A stretch of 64,000 nucleotides of DNA from Nonomuraea sediminis (lineage in GTDB: Bacteria > Actinomycetota > Actinomycetes > Streptosporangiales > Streptosporangiaceae), in NCBI RefSeq assembly GCF_018531495.1, contig NZ_JAHDTI010000006.1, forward strand, positions 124,001 to 188,000, in the 5' to 3' direction. How positions within the stretch are numbered: the first letter of the stretch is position 1; every line of letters starts with the position of its first letter. Position numbers and translations under genes: made by a program. Of the stretch, positions 38,946-47,075 are shown piece by piece. Below the pieces are notes generated by a model, which did no database searches, was not told the DNA's origin, and saw only the letters and a list, made by a program, of their open reading frames with translations.

Positions 38946-39695
38946 TCAGCGGCGGTCGAGCTCGTATCTGATCAGGTGCTTGTCGGCGGGGAGCACCGAC
39001 ACCGCGACACGAACCGGCGTCTCACTGATGTCGTATCCGACACGGACGTACACCACGACAGGGGTGCCGAGCTCCAGCTGGAGCCGCTCGGCCTCCTCCT
39101 GGTTGGGCATCCTCGCCCAGATGTCGTCGACGACGCGTACCTGCTCGTGCCCGAGCTCCTCCAGGACCCGGTTCGCTCCTCGGGCGATGTCGCCCGGCCG
39201 TGCGATCTCCGAGTTGGCGACGAGGTCATACGGATAGTAGGAGTCGTTGGTGTTGTACGGCTGACCGTCAACGAACCTCAGGCGCCTCCGCACCAGCGCC
39301 AGGTCGCCGTCCTCGAGTTCCAGCCTGCTCGCGATCTCCTCGACGGGCGAGACGGTCTCGATGGTGATCGTCTGGCTGGGGCTGCGGCCTTCCTTCTCCA
39401 CGGCGTAGGCGAAGGCCTCCCGCAGCTCCCCTGCGGGATGGGGCTCCAGCTCTCGTTGCGGGTGAATCAACAGTGGCCTGCGGTCCCTGACCACGCTGCC
39501 GCGGCGCGGCGCTCGCGTGATGAGCCCCTCGTTGACCAGCTCTCCCAGCGCCAATCTGACGGTGTTACGACTCACGCCGTGGCGGGCTCGCAGCTCGTCC
39601 TCGGTCGGCAACTGCGCCCCGGGGCCGAGGACGCCGGAGTAGATGGCCTTCCGCAATTCCGAAGCCACCTGCTGGTACAGCGCCGACCTTGCCAC
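38946..39695 (-). CDS. GntR-family regulator (HutC/UTRA type)
   Basis: About 249 residues: an N-terminal winged helix (LPTEDELRARHGVSRNTVRL, then ALGELVNEGLI) and a C-terminal UTRA ligand domain (VEEIASRLELEDGDLALVRR, then YYPYDLV). GTG 39695 was chosen because AAGGGG lies six bases upstream; GTG 39701 two codons earlier is an alternative. It is divergent from a small gene at 39834. GntR-plus-small-protein pairs of this look are frequent in actinomycetes. Ligand unknown. Confidence 0.85.
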   Translation of the reverse strand: MARSALYQQVASELRKAIYSGVLGPGAQLPTEDELRARHGVSRNTVRLALGELVNEGLITRAPRRGSVVRDRRPLLIHPQRELEPHPAGELREAFAYAVEKEGRSPSQTITIETVSPVEEIASRLELEDGDLALVRRRLRFVDGQPYNTNDSYYPYDLVANSEIARPGDIARGANRVLEELGHEQVRVVDDIWARMPNQEEAERLQLELGTPVVVYVRVGYDISETPVRVAVSVLPADKHLIRYELDRR

Positions 39696-39706
39696 TTTCA
39701 CCCCTT

Positions 39707-39718
39707 TTGTTCCAACAA
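39707..39718. promoter_or_regulatory. Palindrome before GntR gene
   Basis: TTGTTCCAACAA is a perfect 5-2-5 palindrome immediately upstream of the GntR start; a related half-site TTGGTACAA lies at about 39790 on the other side of the divergent region. Likely autoregulatory operators. Confidence 0.5.
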
Positions 39719-39833
39719 TTTAGACGATCTGGTTCTAGCAAGCCACAACCCCTTGACCGGACCGCCTTGACAGCCGCATCATCCATTCGTTGGTACAAAT
39801 CCATCGAAAGGCCGGTGAGGGGGTGAGCGGCCG

Positions 39834-40163
39834 GTGTTGCCGGTTCGCGCGGGTACGCCGTACCTGCCCTGGCAAGACCCCCGCGAAGCAACACGTCTAC
39901 TGCGTTACGCGTTGCATCGCCAGGGGTTCACCCACACCTACCAGAGCAATGGGAATGGCATGTCCGTGCTATCCGTGTTGACCGAGTTGACCGTGTGGTG
40001 CAAGGACGGGTCCTTTGTCTGGGATGAGGAGGGCGCCACCGTCACGCACCCGATCGATGACCCGGTCGGCGCCGCACAACGCATCGCCGCACGCTACCGA
40101 CATCCGGAGGCCTCGCAAGAGAGTCACTCCCCCACCGATTCCGTGCGCGAACATACGGCCTAG
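39834..40163 (+). CDS. Small hypothetical protein divergent from GntR gene
   Basis: A 109-residue protein. Conserved-looking blocks are PYLPWQDPREATRLLRYALH and LTVWCKDGSFVWDEEGATVTH, which I associate with small proteins of unknown function beside actinomycete GntR or XRE regulators. GTG 39834 is the start used; an upstream start is possible because the ribosome site is not obvious. Followed by two hairpins, the second a strong terminator. Confidence 0.65.
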   Translation: MLPVRAGTPYLPWQDPREATRLLRYALHRQGFTHTYQSNGNGMSVLSVLTELTVWCKDGSFVWDEEGATVTHPIDDPVGAAQRIAARYRHPEASQESHSPTDSVREHTA

Positions 40164-40255
40164 GACTCCATCCCTCGCCGGAGTCCTGGGAACCGGCGCG
40201 CACGGTTCAGGAAGCGCGTCCTGGCGGGTCCCCCACGCCCGCCAGGGCGCGTTTT
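40162..40255 (+). terminator. Tandem terminators
   Basis: First hairpin: AGGACTCC (40162-40169) with GGAGTCCT (40180-40187). Second: a 14-bp stem, 40215-40228 with 40238-40251, including one T-G pair, followed directly by TTTTCCCTTTT. The second is the best intrinsic terminator in the window. It separates the small gene from the convergent DUF35 gene. Confidence 0.88.
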
Positions 40256-40313
40256 CCCTTTTCAGCGCCCTTTTATGCGATATTTCGCTTTTGTTCCTAT
40301 TTGGCCTCGCAGG

Positions 40314-40658
40314 TCAACGCCGCCAGTGAATCAGGCCGTCGGGCGTGAAAACAGGAATGACACGTTCACCTGGGCGAGGCTCGCCGACGCCCTCCCAGGT
40401 GCCGTACATGACGCAGTGGGGAGCCTCCGACAGCCGAACCCTGACGACCGTGCCCTCGGGGAAGGGCCGATGGCTGGTGATCCAGCTCTCGACCGTGGCC
40501 AGGGGCTCCGGACGGTGCCACGACCACTGCTCGGTACGGCAGGCCGGGCAGAACGCCCGCGGCGGGAAGCGCAGCGTTCCGCACCCGTCACAGCGCTGGA
40601 CGGCGAGCTCCTGCCGCGCTACCAGCTCCCACCATTGCGAAGAGTCCCTGTCCCGCAT
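40314..40658 (-). CDS. DUF35 OB-fold/zinc-ribbon protein (ChsH2-like partner)
   Basis: A 114-residue protein with a rubredoxin-like zinc ribbon (Cys23, Cys26, Cys37, Cys40) and an OB-fold (TVESWITSHRPFPEGTVVRV). DUF35 proteins bind acyl-CoA and pair with thiolase-like Ltp proteins; in steroid side-chain breakdown the Ltp2-ChsH2 DUF35 pair forms a retro-aldolase. Here it follows the Ltp gene with a 3-base gap, so they are one operon and probably one complex. Confidence 0.82.
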   Translation of the reverse strand: MRDRDSSQWWELVARQELAVQRCDGCGTLRFPPRAFCPACRTEQWSWHRPEPLATVESWITSHRPFPEGTVVRVRLSEAPHCVMYGTWEGVGEPRPGERVIPVFTPDGLIHWRR

Positions 40659-40661
40659 GAG

Positions 40662-41825
40662 TCACCCCTGACGAAGGATCAGCGCCGACGTGGCGGGCAG
40701 GACGTACCCGGGCTGGGCCGTCGACAGCGCCACCTCCGCACCGGGCACCTGGCGGTCCCCGGCGTCGCCGCGCAACTGGGAGACCGCCTCGGCGATGTGG
40801 TTGATCCCGTGCACGTACCCCTCCGACAGGAACCCGCCGTGCGTGTTGACCGGCAGCGCCCCGTCCGGCGCGGTGGCCCCCGAAGCGACGTACGGCCCCC
40901 CCTCCCCCTTGGCGCAGAACCCGTAGTCCTCCAGTTGCACGATCACCGAGTAGGTGAAGCAGTCGTAGATCTCGGCCACGTCGATCTCCTCCGGCCCGAG
41001 GCCCGCCTGCGCGTACAGCCGGGGCGCCAGCGCGGCGGCGGCCGTGGTCGTGGGGTCCGCGGAGCCGCCCGACAGGAAGGAGTCGCCGCCGCCCCACGCG
41101 GCCGCCCTGATCAGGACGGGAGTACGGCGCAGCGTCGCGGCCCGGTCGGCGGAGGTCACGACCAGCGCGCAGGCGCCATCGGTCTCCAGGCAGCAGTCCA
41201 GGAGCCGGAAGGGTTCGGCGACGGGGCGGGCGGCCAGGTAGTCGTCGAGCGTGATGGGGGTGCGCATGAGGGCACGGGGGTTCTTGACGGCGTTCGCCCG
41301 CTGGGTCACCGCCTGCTGCCCGAAATGCTCGGACTTTGTGCCATATTTCAACATGTGGGCGCGGGCGTACATCGCGTACTGCTGCGGCGGGGCGAAGTAG
41401 CCGTACGGCGCCTGGTACTGCACCTCGATGCTGGTCCCCGCGGCCTGGCCCATCCGGAACTCCGAGCGGGCGTTGATCGCCCGGTAGCAGACGACGGTCT
41501 CGGCCATCCCCGCGGCCACGGCCAGCGCCGCCTGCGCGACGACGGCGTGCGACACGCTCCCGCCGCCGAACTGGTCCAGGTACCACGAAGGATCGTGGAT
41601 GCCGAGCGCCGGCCCCACCACCGAGGGCGCCGCGGAATCCCCCACCCGGTGGGTCGCGATGCCGTCCACGTCGTCGGCGCTCAGCCCGGCGTCCTCGAGC
41701 GCGGCCAGGATCGCCCGGCAGGCCAGGGTGAGCGTGCTGACCCCGGAGTTCTTGGAGAAAGGCGTGTAGCCCACGCCCGCGATCGCCACCCGATCCCTGA
41801 ACTCAAGCAAGCGCTTGGCCACCAC
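40662..41825 (-). CDS. Thiolase-like lipid-transfer protein (Ltp)
   Basis: Up to 387 residues of the thiolase superfamily (SCP-x/Ltp branch). Family blocks: VAIAGVGYTPFSKNSGVSTL, EIYDCFTYSVIVQLEDYGFC, and NTHGGFLSEGYVHGINHIAEA with a catalytic-type histidine. With the DUF35 partner it may act as a steroid-CoA retro-aldolase rather than a thiolase. The first twelve codons from 41825 include the KstR2-like site and rare codons TTG and CTT, so the real start may be GTG 41789 (about 375 residues). Confidence 0.8.
   Translation of the reverse strand: MVAKRLLEFRDRVAIAGVGYTPFSKNSGVSTLTLACRAILAALEDAGLSADDVDGIATHRVGDSAAPSVVGPALGIHDPSWYLDQFGGGSVSHAVVAQAALAVAAGMAETVVCYRAINARSEFRMGQAAGTSIEVQYQAPYGYFAPPQQYAMYARAHMLKYGTKSEHFGQQAVTQRANAVKNPRALMRTPITLDDYLAARPVAEPFRLLDCCLETDGACALVVTSADRAATLRRTPVLIRAAAWGGGDSFLSGGSADPTTTAAAALAPRLYAQAGLGPEEIDVAEIYDCFTYSVIVQLEDYGFCAKGEGGPYVASGATAPDGALPVNTHGGFLSEGYVHGINHIAEAVSQLRGDAGDRQVPGAEVALSTAQPGYVLPATSALILRQG
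41806..41819. promoter_or_regulatory. KstR2-like site at the Ltp gene start
   Basis: AGCAAGCGCTTGGC matches the KstR2 consensus at all but the last base. It lies inside the first codons of the longest open frame, ending 16 bases before GTG 41789, which is the spacing seen at other sites of this set. Confidence 0.75.
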
Positions 41826-41835
41826 GCGCCCACGC

Positions 41836-42252
41836 TAGGCCGCCCCCTCCACCCCTGTCAACGCACACCTTCCCCCACCCTCACAACACACACTTCCCGA
41901 CAGCCCGGCCGCGAGGCACTGCATGAACGCGCCGACCTTCGCCGCACACCATCCCGCCGACCCGGCGCGTAGGGCGCGCCGCACGGACGCGCCAACCTTC
42001 GCCGCACACCGTCCCGGCGCGCAGGGTGGGGGTCCACGCAAGCGTCCCGGGCGCGCGGGCCCCAGGCGCCGTACGGACGCGCCGACCTTCGCCGTACACC
42101 GTCCCGCCGACCCGGCGCGTGGGGCGAGGGTTCCACGCAAGTGTCCGGGCGCATGGGCCCGGACGGGCGGGTTCCCGGGGGTTCCATGCAAGCGTGCGGG
42201 TGTGTGGGGCCCGGTCGGGTGGGTTGCGGGTGCGTGGCGGTGGGTGAGTGTC
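41836..42252. repeat. Gene-free stretch with two interleaved degenerate repeats
   Basis: Three copies of ACGCGCCGACCTTCGCCG start near 41927, 41987 and 42077, each followed by CACACCGTCCCGCCGACC-like sequence. Three copies of GGTTCCACGCAAGCGTCC start near 42031, 42129 and 42179. No credible coding frame. The stretch separates the divergent Ltp and flavin reductase genes and is followed by a dispersed element at 42253. Confidence 0.7.
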
Positions 42253-42330
42253 GCCGACTCGCCGTAAGCGCCGGTCGCGGGCCCTCAGCCGGAGTACGGC
42301 GGGCGGGCGGTGGGGGTGGCTTGCCGTACG
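42253..42330 (+). repeat. Dispersed GC-rich element, copy 3
   Basis: Best match to 4313-4391: CCGACTCGCCGTAAGCGCCGG start, shared CCGGAGTACGGCGGGCGG centre, and GGCTTGCCGTAC end. About five in six bases agree by eye across 75 bases. Confidence 0.65.
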
Positions 42331-42423
42331 AGATCTGGGCGAACGGGAGAAGCGGGGCGCGTGCCGTGCAGCGGACGTAAGAGGCGGGGCCTGGCGTAGA
42401 AGGGCGAGACCTCTACGCAAACA

Positions 42424-42437
42424 AGCAAGCGCTTGGT
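42424..42437. promoter_or_regulatory. KstR2-like site before flavin reductase gene
   Basis: AGCAAGCGCTTGGT matches A-n-CAAG-nn-CTTG-n-T completely. It overlaps TAAGAT (42437-42442), a good -10 box, and ends 12 bases before ATG 42450. Presumed operator for the reductase-fadE30-ipdF operon. Confidence 0.85.
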
Positions 42438-42449
42438 AAGATACCGGGC

Positions 42450-42992
42450 ATGCCACTCCTGTGCAGCACAGACAACGGAGCCGCGATGGCAACCCAATCG
42501 GGCAACGGCCACCTGGACAGCCGGCGTTTCAGGTCGGTGCTCGGGAGGTTCGCCACGGGCGTGGTGGCGATCACCGCGCTCGACACCGATAGCGGCGACC
42601 CGTGCGGCCTGGCGGCGAACTCCTTCACCTCCGTCTCCCTCGAGCCCCCGCTGGTGGCGTTCTGCGTGGCCCACACCAGCACCACCTGGCCCAGGGTGCG
42701 CGGCGCGAAGGTGCTGACCGTGAACGTGCTCGCCGACAGCCAGCAGCCGGTCTGCGCCCAGATGGCGACCAGCGGCGGCGACAAGTTCGCCGGCCTGGAC
42801 TGGACGGTCTCCCCCGGCGGCAACCCCGTGCTCGACGGCGCGCTCGCGTGGATCGACTGCGCGATCGAGGCCGAGCACCTGGCCGGCGACCACATGATCG
42901 TCGTGGCGCGCGTCCTGCAGCTCGACACCCACGCCGACGGCGGCCCCCTGGTCTTCTTCCGCGGCGGCTACGGTGGCTTCGCGGACTGCTGA
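42450..42992 (+). CDS. Flavin reductase (HpaC/HsaB-type)
   Basis: A 180-residue FMN-binding reductase of the family that supplies reduced flavin to two-component monooxygenases such as HsaA in steroid catabolism. Core blocks: GRFATGVVAITALD, AANSFTSVSLEPPLVAFCV and DHMIVVARVLQL. The ATG at 42450 is close to a -10 box, so it may be leaderless or have a very short leader; ATG 42486 is an alternative start. Overlaps the next gene by 20 bases. No partner monooxygenase gene is in the window. Confidence 0.85.
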   Translation: MPLLCSTDNGAAMATQSGNGHLDSRRFRSVLGRFATGVVAITALDTDSGDPCGLAANSFTSVSLEPPLVAFCVAHTSTTWPRVRGAKVLTVNVLADSQQPVCAQMATSGGDKFAGLDWTVSPGGNPVLDGALAWIDCAIEAEHLAGDHMIVVARVLQLDTHADGGPLVFFRGGYGGFADC

Positions 42993-44190
42993 CGAGGGGC
43001 TCGAGGAGCAGGCTCCTGACGAGTCGCTCAAGGAGCCGACTGACGGGGCGCTCAAGGAGCCGACTGACGACGGGCTCAGGGCGGAGGCGCGCGCGTGGCT
43101 GGCGGCCAACCTCACCGGCGAGCTGCGCGGCCTGGGCGGCCCCGGGCGTGAGCACGAGGCGTTCGAGCTGCGCCACGACTGGGAGCGCAGGCTCGGCGCC
43201 GCCGGGTGGACGTGCCTGGGCTGGCCGAAGAAGTACGGCGGGCGGGACGCCCCGCTGGCCGACCAGGTGGCCTTCCACGAGGAGTACGCCAGGGCCGACG
43301 CCCCCGCCAGGGTCGGGCACATCGGCGAGGGGCTGATCGGCCCGACGATCCTGGAGTTCGGCACCGACGAGCAGAAGGAGCGCTTCCTGCCGCCGATCCA
43401 GCGCGGGGAGGAGCTGTGGTGCCAGGGCTACTCCGAGCCGGAGGCGGGCTCCGACCTCGCCAACGTGCGCACGAGGGCCGAGCTCTCAGGCGGCGAGTGG
43501 GTGATCACCGGGCAGAAGGTGTGGACGTCGCTGGCCCATGTCGCCGACTGGTGCTTCGTGCTCTGCCGCACCGAGCCGGGCTCCCAGCGCCATCGCGGGC
43601 TGTCGTACCTGCTGGTCCCGATGCGGCAGCCCGGTGTGGAGGTGCGGCCGATCGTCCAGCTGACCGGCTCGTCGGAGTTCAACGAGGTCTTCTTCGACGG
43701 GGCCCGCACCGCGGCGGGCAACATCCTGGGCGAGCCCGGCGACGGCTGGCGGGTGGCGATGGCCACGCTCGGCTACGAGCGCGGCGCCTCCACCCTCGGC
43801 CAGCAGATCGGGTTCCGCCGAGAGCTGGACCGGGTGATCGCCGTGGCCCGCCGTACCGGGGCCGCCGACGACCCGATCCTGCGTGACCGCCTGGTCCAGT
43901 CGTGGATCGAGCTGGAGATCATGCGGCTGAACGCGCTGCGCACCATGCGCTCGCTCGGCGCGGGTGAGCCGGGGCCCGAGGTGTCGATCGCCAAGCTCTA
44001 CTGGTCGCAGTGGCACCAGCGGCTCGGCGAGCTGGCGCAGGCCGTGCTCGGCCGCGCCGGGCTGGTCTACGAGGACGACGAGGACCTGCAGCGGCTGTAT
44101 CTGTTCAGCAGGGCCGACACGATCTATGCCGGTTCGAGCGAGATCCAGCGCACCATCATCGCCGAGCGCACCCTGGGGCTGCCACGATGA
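42973..44190 (+). CDS. fadE30: FadE30-like acyl-CoA dehydrogenase
   Basis: A 405-residue acyl-CoA dehydrogenase with full-length fold: middle domain (CQGYSEPEAGSDLANVRTRA) and C-terminal FSRADTIYAGSSEIQRTIIAER. In steroid degraders FadE30 introduces a double bond in HIP-derived CoA esters; adjacency to an IpdF-like SDR repeats the Rv3559c-Rv3560c pair. The GTG start overlaps the flavin reductase gene. The first 35 residues are an odd acidic stretch with repeats (LKEPTDGALKEPTDDGL) that normal family members lack. No later in-frame start exists before the fold. Confidence 0.8.
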   Translation: MASRTADEGLEEQAPDESLKEPTDGALKEPTDDGLRAEARAWLAANLTGELRGLGGPGREHEAFELRHDWERRLGAAGWTCLGWPKKYGGRDAPLADQVAFHEEYARADAPARVGHIGEGLIGPTILEFGTDEQKERFLPPIQRGEELWCQGYSEPEAGSDLANVRTRAELSGGEWVITGQKVWTSLAHVADWCFVLCRTEPGSQRHRGLSYLLVPMRQPGVEVRPIVQLTGSSEFNEVFFDGARTAAGNILGEPGDGWRVAMATLGYERGASTLGQQIGFRRELDRVIAVARRTGAADDPILRDRLVQSWIELEIMRLNALRTMRSLGAGEPGPEVSIAKLYWSQWHQRLGELAQAVLGRAGLVYEDDEDLQRLYLFSRADTIYAGSSEIQRTIIAERTLGLPR

Positions 44191-44963
44191 ACGTACCCGC
44201 CTACCCTCCCGCGCACGGCCTGCTGGACGGCAAGGTCACGCTGGTGACCGCCGCCGCCGGGGCCGGGATCGGCCTTGCCACCGCCCGCCGCTGCGCCGAG
44301 GAGGGGGCCACGATCGTGGTGTCCGACCGGCACGAGCGCCGCCTGGGCGAGACGGCCGAGGCGCTGACCGAGCTCACGGGCGTCAAGCCGCTGGCCGTAC
44401 CGTGTGACGTGACGTCGGAGCCGCAGGTGCTCGCGCTGTTCGACGCCGTGGTCGAGGCGCACGGGCGGCTGGACGTGGTGGTCAACAACGCCGGCCTGGG
44501 CGGCACGGCGGAGCTGGCCGAGATGACCGACGAGCAGTGGTTCTCGGTGCTGGACGTCACGCTCAACGGCACCATGCGCTGCACCAGGGCCGCCCTACGG
44601 CACATGATCCCGCAGCGCTCCGGCGTGATCGTGAACAACGCCTCCGTGATCGGCTGGCGCGCGCAGCGCGGCCAGGCGCACTATGCCGCGGCCAAGGCCG
44701 GGGTGATGGCGCTGACCAGGTGCGTCGCGCTGGAGGCCGCCCCGCACGGGGTCCGGGTCAACGCGGTCGCGCCGTCGCTGGCGATGCATCCGTTCCTGGC
44801 CAAGGTCACCAGCGACGAACTGCTTGCGGAGCTGACCGCGCGCGAGGCCTTCGGCAGGTCCGCCGAGCCGTGGGAGGTGGCCAACGTGATCGTCTTCCTG
44901 GCCAGCGACTACTCCTCCTACATGACCGGCGAGGTCGTCTCGGTTTCCAGCCAGCACCCCTGA
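44187..44963 (+). CDS. ipdF: IpdF-like short-chain dehydrogenase
   Basis: A 258-residue Rossmann SDR. Nucleotide motif GAGIGLATA is near residue 25, NNAG at about 97, and catalytic Ser (NNASVIG) with Tyr-x-x-x-Lys (YAAAK) near 165. IpdF oxidises the hydroxyl of 5-hydroxy-HIP-CoA in ring C/D breakdown. It overlaps fadE30 by four bases (ATGA), which supports the assignment by synteny. Confidence 0.75.
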   Translation: MNVPAYPPAHGLLDGKVTLVTAAAGAGIGLATARRCAEEGATIVVSDRHERRLGETAEALTELTGVKPLAVPCDVTSEPQVLALFDAVVEAHGRLDVVVNNAGLGGTAELAEMTDEQWFSVLDVTLNGTMRCTRAALRHMIPQRSGVIVNNASVIGWRAQRGQAHYAAAKAGVMALTRCVALEAAPHGVRVNAVAPSLAMHPFLAKVTSDELLAELTAREAFGRSAEPWEVANVIVFLASDYSSYMTGEVVSVSSQHP

Positions 44964-44995
44964 TATCTTGGCGATCATTATTCGCCTCACTCCGC

Positions 44996-45727
44996 CTGGC
45001 GGCGCAGGCCGGTCTGCTCTTCCAGGCCGTATTCGGGCTGCTGCTGCTGGCCCGCTCGGCGATCCTCCTCTTCAGGCCGGGTCACGCCTTCAGCGATCCC
45101 TGGATCGGGCTGCGACTGTCCTGGACCATGTTCGTGATCGGCTGGTCGCTGTCGGTGGTCACGTTCCTGGCGCTGGCGGGGGGCGGGGTCCGGACCGCCA
45201 AGGTCGCGGCGGGAGTCGGGAGCACGCTCCTGCTGGCCGCCGGAGTCGTGACCGGCGACCCGGACCACCCGGCCTGGAACGTGGCCACAGGGCTGCTGGA
45301 CGTGCCGCCTGTCTTGGCGTTGTTCGCCGCTTACCACCGGGACGCGCCCGCATTCCGGCTCGGCCGATGGCGGGCCATGGGTTTGCTGGTCGGCTCTGCG
45401 GCCCTGTACACGCTGCTCCATTTGCCGCTGGACCGGCTGCCCTACTCGCCATGGGTGGTGACCTGGACGGAACCGGCGGGGACCGCGACGCTCGCCGTCT
45501 GTGTGGGATTCCTCCTCGCTCTGCGCAGGTCGGCGTCCGTCCGGCTCGGGGTGGCGATCTTGGCGGCGCTGGTGTTGCTGGTCCGGCTGGTCTCCCTCAT
45601 GGGGCCCTCGGGGGACCCTGAAAACCTCGCGTGGATCCCGGACGCCGTGCAGTGCGGGCTGCTCGCGGCGATCGTGCTGGTGTCCGCGGTATCCGGTGTG
45701 CGGGCGCTGCCCGCCGTACGTCCCTGA
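44996..45727 (+). CDS. Multi-helix membrane protein, start uncertain
   Basis: About 243 residues with seven or so hydrophobic segments (LLFQAVFGLLLLARSAILLF onwards) and a GPSGDPENLAWIPDAVQCG loop. No family recognised. In the frame that encodes the protein there is no ATG, GTG or TTG between the ipdF stop and the first membrane helix; CTG 44996 is used here. A TTG at 44968 (LAIIIRLTPP) lies in another frame, so a frameshift or an unusual start is possible. Confidence 0.55.
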   Translation: MAAQAGLLFQAVFGLLLLARSAILLFRPGHAFSDPWIGLRLSWTMFVIGWSLSVVTFLALAGGGVRTAKVAAGVGSTLLLAAGVVTGDPDHPAWNVATGLLDVPPVLALFAAYHRDAPAFRLGRWRAMGLLVGSAALYTLLHLPLDRLPYSPWVVTWTEPAGTATLAVCVGFLLALRRSASVRLGVAILAALVLLVRLVSLMGPSGDPENLAWIPDAVQCGLLAAIVLVSAVSGVRALPAVRP

Positions 45728-45779
45728 CAGGGAAAGACCAGGGTAGGCGGGGTGGCGGCGGCGATCTAGTGTCCGGGAC

Positions 45780-47075
45780 ATGGGTTCACGTTCCTCCTAT
45801 CTTCTCGATGTCCTGGTCGCCGAGTTCGGCGAAGCGATCAAGCGGGATCCGGCCGCTTTCAGGCGGAAGTTCCGGAAGATGGCCGCTTCGCCGTTCGCCT
45901 TCTACCGGGGCAGCGCCTCGGTGTTCTACGCCGACATGTCCGGGCCTTACGCGGATGGAGCGTTCCTCGACGAGCGGACCAGGCGCGTGTGGATCCACGG
46001 CGACCTGCACGCGGAGAACTTCGGCACGTACATGAACGCCTCCGGCGTGCTGGTGTTCAACGTCAACGACTTCGACGAGGCCTACGTGGGGCCCTACACC
46101 TGGGATCTCAAGCGGTTCGCGGCCAGCGTGGCGCTGCTCGGGTACTCCAAGGCGCTGTCGGACGACGCGATCGCGGAGCTGGTGCGCGAGTTCGGCCGGG
46201 CCTACCTGGCCGAGCTGGGCGGCATCGCGCGCGGCGGCGACGACGCGATCGGGGCGCTGACCCTGGACACGACCGGTGGCGTGCTGCACCGGGTGCTGCA
46301 GACCGCCCGGCTGCGCACCCGGGTCTCCATGCTGGACGTGGAGACCACGATCGACTCCTACGACCGGCGCTTCGCCTTCATGGAGGGGCGCTCGGCGGTG
46401 GACGACGAGACCCGCGAGGCCGTGATCGCGTCCTTCCACGACTACCTGACCACGCTGCCCTCGCCGGGGAACCCGGTCGAGCACGTGGTCAAGGACGTGG
46501 CGCTGCGCAAGGGCGTGGGGATCGGCTCGGCCGGGCTGCCCTCGTACAACCTGCTGCTCGAGGGGCGGTCTCAGGCGCTGGAGAACGACGTGATCCTGTA
46601 CATGAAGCAGGCCCAGGTGCCCGCAGTCTCGCGCCACGTCACCGACTCCCGGGTCGCCGGGTACTTCCGGCACCAGGGGCATCGCACCGCCGAGTCGCAA
46701 CGCGCCCTGCAGGCCTACGCCGATCCATGGCTCGGCTACACGACGCTGCGCGGGGCCGGGCAGCTGGTCGCGGAGGTCTCGCCGTACTCCGCCGACCTGG
46801 ACTGGGACGACGTCAACGAGCCCGCCGAGCTGATGACGATCATGCGGGACCTGGGGCGGGCGGTGGCGCGGATGCACTCCGTGGCCGACGACGAGTCCAG
46901 CCACGACCTGGTGGACTTCTCCACCGAGGAGGCGATCGTGGCGGCCGTCGGCGGCAACGAGTCCGAATTTGTCGCGATGCTGGAGGATTTCGCGTACGAC
47001 TACGGGGCACAGGCCCGGCAGGACCATCAGCAGTTCGTCGACCTGTTCCGCAACGGGAAGCTCCCGGGGGTCTAG
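45780..47075 (+). CDS. DUF2252 protein (kinase-like fold)
   Basis: A 431-residue DUF2252 protein. HGDLH at 73-77 and NDFDE at 96-100 resemble the catalytic loop and metal-binding Asp of aminoglycoside-phosphotransferase-like kinases, so phosphotransfer is a reasonable guess. TAGTGT lies 7 bases before the ATG, placing a start of transcription at or near the start codon (leaderless). The next gene, an ATP-grasp protein, begins on the base after the stop codon, so the two are one operon. Confidence 0.82.
   Translation: MGSRSSYLLDVLVAEFGEAIKRDPAAFRRKFRKMAASPFAFYRGSASVFYADMSGPYADGAFLDERTRRVWIHGDLHAENFGTYMNASGVLVFNVNDFDEAYVGPYTWDLKRFAASVALLGYSKALSDDAIAELVREFGRAYLAELGGIARGGDDAIGALTLDTTGGVLHRVLQTARLRTRVSMLDVETTIDSYDRRFAFMEGRSAVDDETREAVIASFHDYLTTLPSPGNPVEHVVKDVALRKGVGIGSAGLPSYNLLLEGRSQALENDVILYMKQAQVPAVSRHVTDSRVAGYFRHQGHRTAESQRALQAYADPWLGYTTLRGAGQLVAEVSPYSADLDWDDVNEPAELMTIMRDLGRAVARMHSVADDESSHDLVDFSTEEAIVAAVGGNESEFVAMLEDFAYDYGAQARQDHQQFVDLFRNGKLPGV

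Noticed and set aside
41858..42492. Minus-strand frames in the 41.8-42.5 kb gap
   Set aside because: Translations are repeat-derived (CAARG-like runs) and differ in every frame; treated as noncoding.
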